A DNA stretch of 64,000 nucleotides from Actinomyces sp. oral taxon 170 str. F0386 (GCF_000195595.1 NZ_GL882538.1:17267-81266); one strand, 5' to 3'; positions 1 through 9,294 are shown, counted from the first letter of the stretch. The notes: generated by a model not told the origin, from the letters alone. Program-made: numbers and translations.

Positions 1-173
1 CCCGCCAGCAGGCCGAGTCCGGCTCCCGGGGCCGGGGCCGGGGCGAGCGCCGCGGCGGCCGTCGTGGCGACCGCGGTGAGCGCGGTTCGCGTCAGAACAC
101 CGAGCAGCAGCAGGCCGCCGAGCAGACGCCGGCCGCCGAGGCCGCTGCCGCAGACCAGGGAACGGAGGCCTGA
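1..173 (+). CDS. rpsC: 30S ribosomal protein S3, C-terminal end (partial)
   Basis: Only the last ~56 codons lie in the window; the gene starts upstream. The visible part is a low-complexity tail, first Arg/Gly-rich (RGRGRGERRGGRRGDRG) and then Glu/Ala/Gln-rich, ending EAAAADQGTEA before TGA at 171-173. Actinobacterial S3 proteins commonly end in such a tail after the KH and S3-C domains, and the next gene is rplP, the normal order in the S10 operon. The stop is 3 bp before the rplP start. The call rests on the tail and the context, because no conserved domain is visible. Confidence 0.85.
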   Translation, partial: RQQAESGSRGRGRGERRGGRRGDRGERGSRQNTEQQQAAEQTPAAEAAAADQGTEA

Positions 174-176
174 GCC

Positions 177-596
177 GTGCTCATTCCCCGCCGGACCAAG
201 TTCCGCAAGCAGCACCGCCCGCACCGCACGGGCCTTTCCAAGGGCGGTAACCAGATCGCCTTCGGTGAGTACGGCATCCAGGCTCTCGAGCCCGCCTACA
301 TCACCAACCGCCAGATCGAGGCGGCCCGTATCGCCATGACCCGCCATATCAAGCGTGGCGGCAAGGTGTGGATCAACATCTTCCCGGACCGCCCCCTGAC
401 CAAGAAGCCCGCCGAGACCCGTATGGGTTCCGGTAAGGGTGCACCCGAGTGGTGGATCGCCAACGTCAAGCCCGGACGCATTCTGTTCGAGCTCGGCGGT
501 GTCGACGAGGCCCTCGCCCGCGAGGCCATGCGCCGCGCACAGCACAAGCTTCCGATGAAGACCCGTTTCGTGACTCGTGAGGGTGGTGACGTCTGA
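177..596 (+). CDS. rplP: 50S ribosomal protein L16
   Basis: The product is a 139-aa large-subunit protein at the base of the central protuberance that helps form the A-site tRNA channel. The GTG start gives [14 protein letters not shown], the typical L16 N-terminus, and the length is normal for the family. The motif [11 protein letters not shown] and the tail MKTRFV are also characteristic. The gene follows rpsC by 3 bp, and its TGA overlaps the rpmC ATG (ATGA), so it is translationally coupled within the S10 operon. Confidence 0.97.
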   Translation: MLIPRRTKFRKQHRPHRTGLSKGGNQIAFGEYGIQALEPAYITNRQIEAARIAMTRHIKRGGKVWINIFPDRPLTKKPAETRMGSGKGAPEWWIANVKPGRILFELGGVDEALAREAMRRAQHKLPMKTRFVTREGGDV

Positions 597-841
597 TGGC
601 AATCGGTTCCAAGGGCCTGACCCCCGCCGACCTCGACGGCATGGACAACGAGCGCCTCTCCGAGGAGCTCTCCAAGGCCAAGGCCGAGCTGTTCAACCTC
701 CGGTTCGCCTCGGCGACCGGCCAGCTCGAGGACCACGGACGTCTCAAGGCTGTGCGTCGCGACATCGCCCGTATCTACACGATCGTGCGCGAGCGTGAGC
801 TCGGTATTCGCACCGCCCCGAGCACGGAGGAGTCCAAGTGA
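596..841 (+). CDS. rpmC: 50S ribosomal protein L29
   Basis: The product is an 81-aa L29, a small helical-hairpin protein next to the nascent-chain exit. The core [20 protein letters not shown] followed by [19 protein letters not shown] is diagnostic. It overlaps rplP by one base and rpsQ by four (GTGA), so the three are tightly coupled. The C-terminal [10 protein letters not shown] tail is a little longer than in E. coli, as is usual in actinobacteria. Confidence 0.96.
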   Translation: MAIGSKGLTPADLDGMDNERLSEELSKAKAELFNLRFASATGQLEDHGRLKAVRRDIARIYTIVRERELGIRTAPSTEESK

Positions 842-1131
842 GCGAGCAGACCAGCACCGAGAACGTCGAGCAGTCCACCGAGCGCCCCCAGCGCAAGGTG
901 CGTCGCGGCTACGTCGTCTCCGACAAGATGGACAAGACGGTTGTCGTCCTCGTCGAGGAGCGCTACAAGCACTCCCTGTACGGCAAGGTCCTCCGTCGTT
1001 CCAAGAAGGTCAAGGTCCACGATGAGCACAACGATGCCGGCGTCGGCGACCTCGTGTCCATCATGGAGACCCGTCCGCTGAGCGCCACCAAGCACTTCCG
1101 CCTCCTGGAGATCCTCGAGCGCGCCAAGTGA
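838..1131 (+). CDS. rpsQ: 30S ribosomal protein S17
   Basis: The product is a 97-aa S17, a small-subunit OB-fold protein binding 16S rRNA. After an acidic 20-residue N-terminal extension the conserved core reads [19 protein letters not shown]. The GTG start overlaps the rpmC stop. This is the last gene of the first ribosomal block: two hairpins follow at 1175-1212 and 1290-1326, and a 605-bp gap separates it from rplN, where most bacteria have only a few bases. Confidence 0.96.
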   Translation: MSEQTSTENVEQSTERPQRKVRRGYVVSDKMDKTVVVLVEERYKHSLYGKVLRRSKKVKVHDEHNDAGVGDLVSIMETRPLSATKHFRLLEILERAK

Positions 1132-1174
1132 CCCTCGGCTGAACGCCGCCCTCGACGACGTCGAGCCGGCCCCG

Positions 1175-1212
1175 CGACGCCGCAGCATCCCACTCGGGAG
1201 GCTGCGGCGTCG
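1175..1212 (+). terminator. Hairpin terminator after rpsQ
   Basis: Perfect 12-bp inverted repeat CGACGCCGCAGC (1175-1186) / GCTGCGGCGTCG (1201-1212) with a 14-base loop, 43 bp after the rpsQ stop. It has no T-tract, which is common for actinobacterial terminators. Confidence 0.7.
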
Positions 1213-1289
1213 TCATATGTCGCCTTCTCAGACCCAGCCTCGGCACGGGTCTACTCCACGAACCTCAGCTCCTAGCGGCCGAGGGTCAA

Positions 1290-1326
1290 CCGCACTCCAC
1301 GACACCCTCACCGTCGTGGAGTGCGG
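1290..1326 (+). terminator. Second perfect inverted repeat after rpsQ
   Basis: A perfect 14-bp stem CCGCACTCCACGAC (1290-1303) / 1313-1326 with a 9-base loop, and no T-tract. It is either a back-up terminator to the 1175-1212 hairpin or a protein-binding palindrome. Together they make readthrough from rpsQ into rplN unlikely. Confidence 0.55.
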
Positions 1327-1521
1327 CTATGGAGCGACTAGTAGCGTCTGGCGGTCGTGCAGTACCCGCGTTGCGTCTGCCCGATGTCCGCATCAGGCGG
1401 TTGCGAGCGCGCCTCGGTACGAGGTGAGTCGACGAAGGACCTGGAAGCCCGGGAAAAGCCGGTGAGCAAAGGCACAGGGCGGGGCGGTCATCTCAGGTAC
1501 CGCTTGATGCTGCGGCTGGAC

Positions 1522-1527
1522 TAGGCT
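1522..1527 (+). promoter_or_regulatory. Possible -10 element for the spc cluster
   Basis: TAGGCT in the sole long gap before rplN. The same hexamer sits just before the starts of tsaB, tsaD and the glucokinase-like gene in this window. No good -35 lies 17 bp upstream. If used, it would give a leader of about 200 nt. Weak evidence. Confidence 0.3.
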
Positions 1528-1736
1528 AATGGAGTTGCGCGCGCCCTCGGTGCGCCCGACAGAGACCTCGTGCAGTCTGCGCCTGTGTCTGTCGGGAGAG
1601 CGTACCGCGGGCATCCCCTATCCCTGGGTCGGCCTCGTGCGGCCTGCGGCCGGGGGAGACGTGTGCAAGACCAGAAGAACGTTCGGCCAGGCTCAGGAGC
1701 TTCCTGAGAACCGGCTCGACGACAGGAGAACACTCA

Positions 1737-2105
1737 ATGATCCAGCAGGAGTCGCGACTGAAGGTCGCCGACAACACCGGTGCCAAGGAGATCCTTTGCA
1801 TCCGTGTTCTCGGTGGCTCGGGTCGGCGCTATGCGGGTATCGGCGACACGATCGTCGCCACCGTCAAGGACGCCATTCCCGGCGGCAACGTGAAGAAGGG
1901 CGAGGTCGTCAAGGCCGTCGTCGTGCGTGCTCGCAAGGAGCGTCGTCGTCCCGACGGCTCGTACATCCGCTTCGACGAGAACGCCGCCGTCATCCTCAAG
2001 AACGATGGGGAGCCGCGCGGTACGCGCATCTTCGGCCCCGTCGGCCGTGAGCTTCGCGAGAAGAAGTTCATGCGCATCGTCTCGCTCGCCCCGGAGGTGA
2101 TCTGA
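1737..2105 (+). CDS. rplN: 50S ribosomal protein L14
   Basis: The product is a 122-aa L14, exactly the family length, which contacts 16S rRNA across the subunit interface. It begins [18 protein letters not shown] and contains the signature [20 protein letters not shown]. The ATG follows GACAGGAGAACACTCA, a usable Shine-Dalgarno. It is the first gene of the spc block, here separated from rpsQ by 605 bp; rplX follows after 2 bp. Confidence 0.98.
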   Translation: MIQQESRLKVADNTGAKEILCIRVLGGSGRRYAGIGDTIVATVKDAIPGGNVKKGEVVKAVVVRARKERRRPDGSYIRFDENAAVILKNDGEPRGTRIFGPVGRELREKKFMRIVSLAPEVI

Positions 2106-2107
2106 AC

Positions 2108-2452
2108 ATGGCACGCATCAAGAAGGGCGACCAGGTCATCGTCATCGCCGGTAAGGACAAGGGCAAGACCGGCCGCGTTCTGGAGGTCCTCAAGGGCAAA
2201 GACCGCGTCATCGTCGAGGGCGTCCAGCGCGTTACCAAGCACACCAAGGTGGGGCAGTCCCAGCAGGGCGCCCGCACCGGCGGCATCGAGACCGTTGAGG
2301 CGCCCATCCACGCCTCCAACGTCATGCTCGTCGACCCCAAGACCAAGAAGCGCACCCGCGTGGGCTTCCGCGTCGAGGAGGGCGTGCGTCCCGACGGCCG
2401 CAAGCGCACCGTCCGCGTGCGCTACGCCAAGAAGAGCGGGGAGGACCTGTGA
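2108..2452 (+). CDS. rplX: 50S ribosomal protein L24
   Basis: The product is a 114-aa L24, an assembly initiator with an N-terminal KOW motif ([19 protein letters not shown], residues 4-22). The length fits the family. Its stop overlaps the GTG at 2449 (GTGA), which is not necessarily the rplE start. Confidence 0.97.
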   Translation: MARIKKGDQVIVIAGKDKGKTGRVLEVLKGKDRVIVEGVQRVTKHTKVGQSQQGARTGGIETVEAPIHASNVMLVDPKTKKRTRVGFRVEEGVRPDGRKRTVRVRYAKKSGEDL

Positions 2453-2454
2453 CC

Positions 2455-3012
2455 ATGGCTGAGAAGACCACCCCCCGTCTCAAGACGAAGTACACCGACG
2501 AGGTGCGCCCCGCCCTGCTCAAGGAGTTCCAGCACAGCAACGTGATGGAGGTCGGGCGCGTCGTCAAGGTCGTCGTCAACATGGGTGTGGGTGAGGCCGC
2601 CCACGACTCCAAGATGATTGAGGGCGCCGTGCGCGACCTCGCCGCCATCACGGGTCAGAAGCCCCAGGTCACCCGGGCCCGCAAGTCCATCGCGCAGTTC
2701 AAGCTGCGTGAGGGCATGCCGATCGGCGCGCACTCCACGCTGCGCGGCGACCGCATGTGGGAGTTCCTGGACCGTCTGGTGTCGATCTCGCTGCCTCGCA
2801 TCCGCGACTTCCGCGGTCTGAGCCCCAAGCAGTTCGACGGCAACGGCAACTACACCTTCGGTCTGACCGAGCAGGCCGTCTTCCACGAGATCGACCAGGA
2901 CCAGATCGACCGTGTCCGCGGCATGGACATCACCGTGGTGACCACGGCCAAGACCGACGAGGAGGCCCGCTCGCTGCTCAAGCAGCTCGGCTTCCCCTTC
3001 AAGGAGAAGTGA
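2455..3012 (+). CDS. rplE: 50S ribosomal protein L5
   Basis: The product is L5, which binds 5S rRNA in the central protuberance. Conserved segments include [20 protein letters not shown] near the N-terminus and the C-terminal [15 protein letters not shown]. Two starts are possible: GTG 2449, overlapping the rplX stop, or ATG 2455. I prefer ATG 2455 because the GGGGAGGA at 2438-2445 is then about 9 bases away instead of 3. The GTG would add only Met-Thr. rpsN follows by 1 bp. Confidence 0.95.
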   Translation: MAEKTTPRLKTKYTDEVRPALLKEFQHSNVMEVGRVVKVVVNMGVGEAAHDSKMIEGAVRDLAAITGQKPQVTRARKSIAQFKLREGMPIGAHSTLRGDRMWEFLDRLVSISLPRIRDFRGLSPKQFDGNGNYTFGLTEQAVFHEIDQDQIDRVRGMDITVVTTAKTDEEARSLLKQLGFPFKEK

Positions 3013-3013
3013 C

Positions 3014-3199
3014 ATGGCGAAGACCGCTCTGATTGAGAAGGCGAACCGCAAGCCCAAGTTCGGTGTCCGTGCCTACACGCGCTGCCAGCGCTGTGGCCGC
3101 CCGCACTCGGTGTACCGCAAGTTCGGCCTGTGCCGTATCTGCCTGCGCGAGATGGCCCTTCGCGGCGAGCTCCCGGGCGTGAGCAAGTCCAGCTGGTAA
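3014..3199 (+). CDS. rpsZ: 30S ribosomal protein S14, zinc-binding (type Z)
   Basis: The product is a 61-aa S14 of the short, zinc-containing class. Two CxxC pairs, in CQRC (residues 24-27) and CRIC (40-43), provide the four Zn ligands. It begins [16 protein letters not shown] and ends [10 protein letters not shown], as in other Zn-type S14 proteins. Many actinobacteria carry a second Zn-free S14 elsewhere, used under zinc limitation; that copy is not in this window. Confidence 0.97.
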   Translation: MAKTALIEKANRKPKFGVRAYTRCQRCGRPHSVYRKFGLCRICLREMALRGELPGVSKSSW

Positions 3200-3257
3200 G
3201 AACTTACGTCGCAGGTCCGGTGAGGAAACCACGACGAGGAAGGGCCAAGGCCCACTC

Positions 3258-3656
3258 ATGACAATGACAGACCCCATCGCAGACATGCTGACCCGTCTGC
3301 GCAACGCAAACAGCGCCTACCACGACACCGTGTCGATGCCGTCGAGCAAGCTCAAGGTGAACATCGCTGAGATGCTCAAGTCCGAGGGCTACATCGCCGG
3401 CTACGAGGTCACGGACGCCGAGGTCGGCAAGACGCTCACGCTGAGCCTCAAGTACGGAGCCAACCGCCAGCGGGCCATCCAGGGCCTGCGCCGGATCTCC
3501 AAGCCCGGCCTGCGCGTCTACGCCAAGTCCACCAACCTGCCCAAGGTCCTCGGCGGCCTGGGAGTGGCGATCCTGTCCACCTCCTCCGGCCTCCTGACCG
3601 ACAAGCAGGCCGAGTCGCGTGGCGTGGGCGGCGAAGTCCTCGCCTACGTCTGGTAA
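3258..3656 (+). CDS. rpsH: 30S ribosomal protein S8
   Basis: The product is a 132-aa S8, a primary 16S rRNA binder and, in some bacteria, the translational repressor of the spc operon. It begins [18 protein letters not shown] and has the C-terminal signature [20 protein letters not shown]. The 58-bp spacer after rpsZ includes a purine-rich stretch (GAGGAAGGGCCAAGG) serving as ribosome binding site. Confidence 0.97.
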   Translation: MTMTDPIADMLTRLRNANSAYHDTVSMPSSKLKVNIAEMLKSEGYIAGYEVTDAEVGKTLTLSLKYGANRQRAIQGLRRISKPGLRVYAKSTNLPKVLGGLGVAILSTSSGLLTDKQAESRGVGGEVLAYVW

Positions 3657-3677
3657 GAGAAGGAACGGAGGAAAACC

Positions 3678-4217
3678 ATGTCTCGTATTGGACGACTCCC
3701 CGTTCCGGTTCCCGCCGGAGTGGACGTCACCATCGACGGCCAGGACGTGACGGTCAAGGGCCCCAAGGGCACCCTGTCCCGCACGATCAGCGAGCCCCTG
3801 AGCGTCACCCGCCAGGAGGACGGCTCCATCCTGGTCACGCGCCCCGACGACGAGCGCCGCTCGCGCTCGCTGCACGGACTGTCGCGCACCCTCATCAACA
3901 ACATGGTGATCGGCGTTACCGAGGGCTACTTCAAGCAGCTCGAGATCGTCGGCACCGGTTACCGCGTCGCCGCCAAGGGACAGGGCATCGAACTGTCCCT
4001 CGGCTTCTCCCACACCGTGACTGTCGAGCCCCCCGAGGGGATCACCTTCACGGTCGACGGCAACCTGAAGATCACCGTCTCCGGTATCTCCAAGGAGCAG
4101 GTCGGCGAGGTAGCGGCGAACATCCGCAAGATCCGTCCGCCGGAGCCCTACAAGGGCAAGGGCGTGCGCTACGCCGGCGAGAACGTGCGCCGCAAGGTCG
4201 GAAAGGCTGGTAAGTGA
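3678..4217 (+). CDS. rplF: 50S ribosomal protein L6
   Basis: The product is a 179-aa L6 located near the GTPase centre. It begins [20 protein letters not shown] and carries the C-terminal rRNA-binding signature [14 protein letters not shown]. Length and start are standard. GAAGGAACGGAGGAAAACC precedes the ATG. Its stop overlaps the GTG at 4214. Confidence 0.97.
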   Translation: MSRIGRLPVPVPAGVDVTIDGQDVTVKGPKGTLSRTISEPLSVTRQEDGSILVTRPDDERRSRSLHGLSRTLINNMVIGVTEGYFKQLEIVGTGYRVAAKGQGIELSLGFSHTVTVEPPEGITFTVDGNLKITVSGISKEQVGEVAANIRKIRPPEPYKGKGVRYAGENVRRKVGKAGK

Positions 4218-4219
4218 CC

Positions 4220-4600
4220 ATGGCTTACTCGATCAAGAGGGGCAAGGGAAACCCCCGCGTCATCGCCCGCAAGATCCGCCACCAGCGCGTGCGCAAGCAC
4301 GTCTCCGGCACGCCCGAGCGCCCCCGTCTGGTGGTCACCCGGTCCAACCGCCACATGGTGGCTCAGGTCGTGGACGACACCATCGGTCACACCCTGTGCG
4401 CCGCCTCCACCCTGGAGGAGGCCGCCAAGGGCGTCGAGGGCCACAAGGTGGGTGCCGCCCACAAGGTCGGCGAGCTGATCGCCGAGCGCGCCAGGGCGCT
4501 GGGCATCGAGGCAGTCGTGTTCGACCGCGGCGGCAACAAGTACCACGGCCGTGTCGCGGCCGTCGCTGAGGGCGCCCGCGAGGGCGGCCTGAAGCTGTGA
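4220..4600 (+). CDS. rplR: 50S ribosomal protein L18
   Basis: The product is L18, which with L5 and L25 carries 5S rRNA into the ribosome. It has the basic N-terminus [20 protein letters not shown] and the C-terminal [20 protein letters not shown]. As with rplE, a GTG (4214) overlapping the previous stop lies six bases before an ATG (4220). I chose the ATG because L18 proteins normally start at this point. Confidence 0.94.
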   Translation: MAYSIKRGKGNPRVIARKIRHQRVRKHVSGTPERPRLVVTRSNRHMVAQVVDDTIGHTLCAASTLEEAAKGVEGHKVGAAHKVGELIAERARALGIEAVVFDRGGNKYHGRVAAVAEGAREGGLKL

Positions 4601-4634
4601 GCACTAAGACGACGAGAAAGCAGAGGAACATCTG

Positions 4635-5342
4635 ATGGCTGCACCGCAGCGAGACAGGTCCGCGTCGTCCGACGGCTCGGCCCAGCGCGAGAACGACGAG
4701 CGCCGGGGCGAGGGCCGCGGCCGCCGCGACCGCAACAACGACCGCCGCGACCGTGGTCGCGGCAACGACGACAAGTACATCGAGCGCGTCGTCACCATCA
4801 ACCGCGTGTCCAAGGTCGTCAAGGGCGGCCGCCGCTTCACCTTCACGGCTCTCGTGGTCGTCGGTGACGGTGAGGGCACCGTCGGCGTGGGCTACGGCAA
4901 GGCGAAGGAAGTTCCCGCCGCCATCGCCAAGGCCGTCGAGATCGCGAAGAAGAACTTCTTCCACGTCCCGATGATCCGCCGCACCATCCCGCACCTGGTT
5001 CAGGGCGAGGACTCCGCCGGAGTCGTCCTTCTGCGCCCGGCGTCCCCCGGTACCGGTGTTATCGCCGGTGGCCCGGTGCGCGCCGTGCTGGACTGCGCCG
5101 GTGTCCACGACATCCTGTCCAAGTCGCTGGGCTCCTCCAACGCGATCAATATCGTGCACGCCACGGTGGACGCCCTCAAGCAGCTTGAGCAGCCCGAGGC
5201 CGTCGCGGCCCGCCGAGGCCTGCCCCTGGAGGACGTCGCCCCGCAGCCCATGCTGCGGGCCCGCGCCGAGGGCGAGGCCGACAAGCGCGCCCAGGCCGAG
5301 AAGCAGGAGGCCGAGAAGGCCGCTGAAGGAGTGGGTGCGTGA
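4635..5342 (+). CDS. rpsE: 30S ribosomal protein S5
   Basis: The product is a 235-aa S5, important for decoding fidelity and for 30S helicase activity at the mRNA entry. The core starts near residue 52 ([20 protein letters not shown]) and includes the double-stranded-RNA-binding-like fold and [13 protein letters not shown]. It is longer than E. coli S5 because of a charged, disordered N-terminus ([19 protein letters not shown]) and an acidic/Ala C-terminal tail; both are common in actinobacteria. Confidence 0.97.
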   Translation: MAAPQRDRSASSDGSAQRENDERRGEGRGRRDRNNDRRDRGRGNDDKYIERVVTINRVSKVVKGGRRFTFTALVVVGDGEGTVGVGYGKAKEVPAAIAKAVEIAKKNFFHVPMIRRTIPHLVQGEDSAGVVLLRPASPGTGVIAGGPVRAVLDCAGVHDILSKSLGSSNAINIVHATVDALKQLEQPEAVAARRGLPLEDVAPQPMLRARAEGEADKRAQAEKQEAEKAAEGVGA

Positions 5343-5548
5343 TGGCTGAGTCCGCATCGAAGCAGATGACCAAGCAGCTCAAGGTCACTCAGATCCGCTC
5401 TGGCATCGGGGGTACCCACCGCCAGCGCGAGTCCCTCAAGACCCTGGGCCTGCGCAAGATCCGCCAGTCCGTCGTGCGTGAGGACACCCCCAGCGTGCGC
5501 GGTCTGATTGCCACGGTGCACCACCTGGTCACCGTTGAGGAGGTCTGA
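5342..5548 (+). CDS. rpmD: 50S ribosomal protein L30
   Basis: The product is an L30 of 68 aa. The core [20 protein letters not shown] and [15 protein letters not shown] is diagnostic. The ATG at 5342 overlaps the rpsE stop by one base; a GTG three bases earlier is possible but would simply add one residue. rplO follows by 1 bp. Confidence 0.95.
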   Translation: MAESASKQMTKQLKVTQIRSGIGGTHRQRESLKTLGLRKIRQSVVREDTPSVRGLIATVHHLVTVEEV

Positions 5549-5549
5549 G

Positions 5550-6026
5550 ATGGCTGACACCGAGAACACGCAGGAGGAGAAGGTGCGCGTCGTCAAGCTG
5601 CACCACCTGCGTCCCGCCCCCGGCGCCAAGAAGGCCAAGACCCGTGTGGGTCGTGGTGAGGCGTCCAAGGGTAAGACCGCCGGTCGCGGTACCAAGGGCA
5701 CCAAGGCTCGTTACCAGGTCCGTCCTGGTTTCGAGGGCGGCCAGATGCCGCTGCACATGCGTCTTCCCAAGCTACGCGGCTTCCGCAACCCCAACCGCGT
5801 CGAGTACCAGCCCGTGAACGTCGGCCGCATTGCCGAGTTGTTCCCCGAGGGCGGCACGGTGACCGTGGAGGACCTCGTCGCCAAGGGCGCGGTGCGCAAG
5901 AACCAGCTCGTCAAGGTCCTCGGCGGCGGCGACGTCACCGTGGCCCTGACGCTCACGGTCGACGCCTGGTCCGGCTCCGCCAAGGAGAAGATCGAGGCCG
6001 CCGGCGGTACCATCGCCACGCGCTGA
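5550..6026 (+). CDS. rplO: 50S ribosomal protein L15
   Basis: The product is a 158-aa late-assembly protein of the 50S subunit. After a short acidic N-terminus comes [20 protein letters not shown], then the Gly-rich [20 protein letters not shown] and [14 protein letters not shown], the L15 signature. The ATG at 5550 is chosen, 1 bp after rpmD; an upstream in-frame start at 5508 lies inside rpmD and is not plausible. It is the last gene before a strong terminator, so secY is transcribed separately. Confidence 0.96.
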   Translation: MADTENTQEEKVRVVKLHHLRPAPGAKKAKTRVGRGEASKGKTAGRGTKGTKARYQVRPGFEGGQMPLHMRLPKLRGFRNPNRVEYQPVNVGRIAELFPEGGTVTVEDLVAKGAVRKNQLVKVLGGGDVTVALTLTVDAWSGSAKEKIEAAGGTIATR

Positions 6027-6377
6027 ACGCCGTGAGGCCGCACCCGATGGGGAGTAGCCCTCTGAAGGTGCTGCCGTCGCGAGTCACGAGATAGCAGGCC
6101 CCGGTGGCCCAGGATTTCCTGGGTCACCGGGGTTTCTCGTGCTCCGACGTCGAGTATCCCGGTGACCCCTGACCACCCACGGTGAGGTGCGCTGGGTCAC
6201 CCGACGGTGCATAGCCGGGACGAGACGTGACAAAACCCGCACCTCATCGGCGTTGCAAGGCTGTCTCAGCGCCCAGGCCGAGACCTCGGCGGGGTAGTCT
6301 GGGCCGAGCGCAGTTCCCCTGCGCTCCGCCTTGCTGCCCGCAAGACCGAACCCACCCCCGAGTCCACAGGAGATCGA
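6027..6377. other. Intergenic region rplO-secY
   Basis: The 351 bp hold a long terminator hairpin at 6086-6141 and, downstream, the presumed promoter of the secY-adk block. A TAGTCT hexamer at 6295-6300 is the best -10 candidate (the same hexamer precedes ptsH). No clear -35 and no credible small gene were seen. Confidence 0.5.
6086..6141 (+). terminator. Strong terminator after rplO
   Basis: A 15-bp stem (6099-6113 with 6118-6132, one G-U pair, ATTT loop) is followed by TTTCTCG. The flanking CACGAGA and TCTCGTG can extend it further. It ends the spc transcript before secY. Confidence 0.85.
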
Positions 6378-7670
6378 GTGCTCAGCGCGTTCACCCAGGC
6401 GTTCAGAACGCCAGACCTCAGGGCGAAGCTGCTCTTTACCCTTGGCATTATGGCCCTGTTCCGGCTCGGGTCGATCCTGCCGGCTCCCGGTGTCAATCTG
6501 GCCAACGTCAAGACCTGTATCGGTCAGACCCAGGACCAGGGGCTGCTCAGCCTCGTCAACGTCTTCTCCGGTGGTGCGCTGCTCCAGTTGAGCGTCTTCG
6601 CGCTGGGCATCATGCCCTATATCACCGCCTCCATCATCATCCAGCTCCTGCGGGTCGTCATTCCCCGTTTCGAGGAGCTCCACAAGGAGGGCCAGTCGGG
6701 CACTGCCAAGCTGACCGAGTACACCCGCTACCTGACCATCGGCCTGGGACTGCTCCAGTCGAGCACCATCGTCGCCACCGCCAACAGCGGACGGCTCTTC
6801 CCGGGCTGCACCGCTCAGATCATCCCCGGTGGCTCGGTCATCACGATGCTGCTCATGATCATCACAATGACCGCCGGCACCGGCCTCATCATGTGGCTGG
6901 GCGAGCTCATCACCGAGCGCGGCATCGGTAATGGCATGTCGCTGCTGATCTTCACCTCAATCGTGGCCCAGTTCCCCTCCAACATGTTCTCCATCGCCGG
7001 CGGCAACGGCGGCGCGGCCAAGTTCCTCATCGTTGTGGGCGTCGTCCTGGTGGCCACCCTCGCGGTCGTCTACATCGAGCAGGCTCAGCGGCGCATTCCA
7101 GTGCAGTACGCCAAGCGGATGATCGGGCGCCGTCAGTACGGCGGCTCGACCACCTACATCCCGGTCAAGATCAACACCGCCGGCGTCATCCCCGTCATCT
7201 TCGCCTCCTCGATCCTGGCCATGCCTCAGCTCGTCGCCGGCTTCGGCACTCCTACGAGCAAGTGGGTGCAGTGGATCATGACGCACCTGCAGCAGACGCA
7301 CCCGATCTACCTGACCGCCTACGCCATCCTCATCCTGTTCTTCGCCTTCTTCTACACGGCCATCACCTTCGACGCCGAGGAGATCGCGGACAACATGAAG
7401 CGCTACGGCGGCTTCATCCCGGGCATCCGTGCCGGCGAGCCCACCGTGCGCTACCTGTCCTACGTCATCAACCGCATCACGACGGCGGGCTCCATCTACC
7501 TGGTGGTCCTCGCCCTCATCCCGACGCTTGCCGTGATCTGGCTGGATCTGTCCCAGCACCTGCCCTTCGGCGGAACCACCATCCTCATCATGGTGGGCGT
7601 GGGCCTTCAGACGGTCAAGGAAGTCAACTCCCAGCTGCAGCAGCGCCACTACGAAGGGTTCTTGTCATGA
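6378..7670 (+). CDS. secY: Protein translocase subunit SecY
   Basis: The product is a 430-aa channel subunit of the SecYEG translocon in the cytoplasmic membrane. It shows about ten hydrophobic segments. Family motifs are visible: LFRLGSILPAPGV in TM1, the plug region, GIMPYITASIIIQLL, and the cytosolic loop QRRIPVQYAKRM. The GTG start gives MLSAFTQAFRTPDLR, typical for actinobacteria. It is coupled to adk by an ATGA overlap and transcribed apart from the spc genes. Confidence 0.98.
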   Translation: MLSAFTQAFRTPDLRAKLLFTLGIMALFRLGSILPAPGVNLANVKTCIGQTQDQGLLSLVNVFSGGALLQLSVFALGIMPYITASIIIQLLRVVIPRFEELHKEGQSGTAKLTEYTRYLTIGLGLLQSSTIVATANSGRLFPGCTAQIIPGGSVITMLLMIITMTAGTGLIMWLGELITERGIGNGMSLLIFTSIVAQFPSNMFSIAGGNGGAAKFLIVVGVVLVATLAVVYIEQAQRRIPVQYAKRMIGRRQYGGSTTYIPVKINTAGVIPVIFASSILAMPQLVAGFGTPTSKWVQWIMTHLQQTHPIYLTAYAILILFFAFFYTAITFDAEEIADNMKRYGGFIPGIRAGEPTVRYLSYVINRITTAGSIYLVVLALIPTLAVIWLDLSQHLPFGGTTILIMVGVGLQTVKEVNSQLQQRHYEGFLS

Positions 7671-8254
7671 GCGCACGCATGGTTCTTCTCGGTCCCCCCG
7701 GAGCGGGCAAGGGCACTCAGGCCGCCCGGATCGCCGAGCGCCTCGGTATCCCGGCCATCTCGACCGGAGACATCTTCCGCGCCAACGTTGCCGGCGCCAC
7801 CGAGCTCGGCACTCGGGCCAAGGCCTACATGGACAAGGGTGAGTACGTGCCCGACTCCATCACCAATGCCATGGTGGGCGACCGCATCGCCCAGAACGAC
7901 TGCGTGGCCGGCTTTCTCCTGGACGGCTACCCGCGCACCACCGCCCAGGTCGGCGAGCTCGACTCCATGCTGAAGACCTCGGGCCTCGCCCTCGACGTCG
8001 TCGTGGAGATCACCGCCGACGCCGAGGCCGTCGTCGCCCGACTGCTCAAACGGGCCGGCGAGCAGGGGCGCGCCGACGACACCGAGCCGGTCATCCGGCA
8101 CCGCCTCGAGGTCTACGCCGAGTCCACCGCGCCTTTGGCGGGCATCTACGCCGAGCGCGGCCTGCTGGTCCAGGTCGACGGCATGGGTGAGATCGACGTC
8201 GTCACCGCCCGCATCCTGGAGGCCCTCGCATCGCGCGGCATCACCGGCTCCTGA
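7667..8254 (+). CDS. adk: Adenylate kinase
   Basis: The enzyme (195 aa) converts ATP + AMP to 2 ADP. The P-loop is GPPGAGKGTQ near residues 9-18, followed by the AMP-binding ISTGDIFR and DGYPRT motifs. The LID is the short type: RAGEQGRADDTEPVIRHRL with no Cys4 zinc site. It overlaps secY by four bases, the classical secY-adk-map arrangement. Confidence 0.97.
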   Translation: MSARMVLLGPPGAGKGTQAARIAERLGIPAISTGDIFRANVAGATELGTRAKAYMDKGEYVPDSITNAMVGDRIAQNDCVAGFLLDGYPRTTAQVGELDSMLKTSGLALDVVVEITADAEAVVARLLKRAGEQGRADDTEPVIRHRLEVYAESTAPLAGIYAERGLLVQVDGMGEIDVVTARILEALASRGITGS

Positions 8255-8268
8255 GGCCCGGCCTCACC

Positions 8269-8300
8269 GGCGGGTCGTCTGCTCACGCGGACGGCCCGCC
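8269..8300 (+). terminator. Hairpin between adk and map
   Basis: An 11-bp stem (8269-8279 with 8290-8300, one G-U pair) has a 10-base loop and lies 15 bp after the adk stop. It may attenuate rather than fully stop transcription into map. Confidence 0.5.
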
Positions 8301-8412
8301 TCCGCATGCTCCGACCCGCCCCAGCAGCTGCCGGGACGCTGGACCGACTGCGCCGGAACGCTGACCCGACCCGCACGGTCCCACACAGCCCACGAGATCA
8401 CAGGAGGCAGCC

Positions 8413-9294
8413 GTGCTCTCACGCGAACAGATCCAGATCAAGACCCCCGAGCAGGTCCGCCTCATGCGCCGGGCCGGACTCGTCGTCGCCGACATCCATG
8501 CCGCCCTGCGCGAGGCGGTGCGTGCCGGGATCACCACCGGCGAGCTCGACGCCGTCTCGGCCGGCGTCATCGAGGCTGCCGGCGCCCACTCGAACTTCCT
8601 GGGCTACTACGACTACCCGGCCACCGTGTGCATCTCCGTCAACGATGAGGTGGTCCACGGCATCCCCGGCGAGCGGGTCCTGGTCGACGGCGACCTCGTC
8701 ACCTTCGACTGCGGCGCCTACGTCGTCGACGACGACGGCACTCAGTGGCACGGCGATGCTGCCTTCACCACCGTCGTCGGCGGGACGTACCGCAACGAGA
8801 CCGATCGGCTCGTGGATTCCACCACCCGCGAGGCCCTGTGGGCGGCGATCGCCGCCGTCGCCCGCGCCGCGGCGGGGGAGGGGAGCGGACGCGAGCTGCG
8901 CCTCAACGCCGTCGGCGACGCCGTCGAGGCCGTGGTGGCCGCGGCCGCCGAGCGCGAGGGCCGCGAGCTGGGCATTCTCCAGGAATACGTCGGCCACGGC
9001 ATCGGCACGAGCATGCACATGGCGCCCGACGTCCTCAACTACTCGGTCAAGCGACGCGGGCCACGGCTGCGGCCCGGCATGGTGTTGGCCATCGAGCCCA
9101 TGCTGACGGCCGGCAGCCCGGCCACGCGTGAGCTCGACGACGGCTGGACCGTTGTCACCCAGGACGGCTCCCACGCCGCCCAGTGGGAGCACACCGTGGC
9201 CATCGTCCCCGGTGGTGTGTGGGTCCTCACCGCGCCCGACGGCGGTGCCGAGGGACTGGCCCCCTACGGCATCGAGCCCAAGCCACTGAGATAG
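8413..9294 (+). CDS. map: Type I methionine aminopeptidase
   Basis: The enzyme removes N-terminal Met from nascent proteins. It is 293 aa, slightly longer than E. coli Map. Metal-ligand motifs are present: VTFDCGAY and HGDAAFT (two Asp), YVGHGIGTSMH (His), AIEPML (Glu) and WEHTVAI (Glu). The GTG start follows AGGAGGCAGCC. It sits 158 bp after adk, with a hairpin in between. Confidence 0.96.
   Translation: MLSREQIQIKTPEQVRLMRRAGLVVADIHAALREAVRAGITTGELDAVSAGVIEAAGAHSNFLGYYDYPATVCISVNDEVVHGIPGERVLVDGDLVTFDCGAYVVDDDGTQWHGDAAFTTVVGGTYRNETDRLVDSTTREALWAAIAAVARAAAGEGSGRELRLNAVGDAVEAVVAAAAEREGRELGILQEYVGHGIGTSMHMAPDVLNYSVKRRGPRLRPGMVLAIEPMLTAGSPATRELDDGWTVVTQDGSHAAQWEHTVAIVPGGVWVLTAPDGGAEGLAPYGIEPKPLR

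Larger units (their letters stand above)
1132..1736. other. Non-coding gap splitting the S10 and spc ribosomal clusters
   Basis: These 605 bp contain no convincing gene. The open frames here have no family resemblance and run across the hairpins. The first third holds two inverted repeats acting as probable terminators. The remaining DNA up to the Shine-Dalgarno before rplN must hold a promoter for the spc block; a TAGGCT hexamer at 1522-1527 is the best -10 candidate seen. Confidence 0.6.

Noticed and set aside
1217-1465. 82-codon frame in the rpsQ-rplN gap
   Set aside because: It runs through a perfect terminator hairpin, has no ribosome binding site, and its composition looks random.
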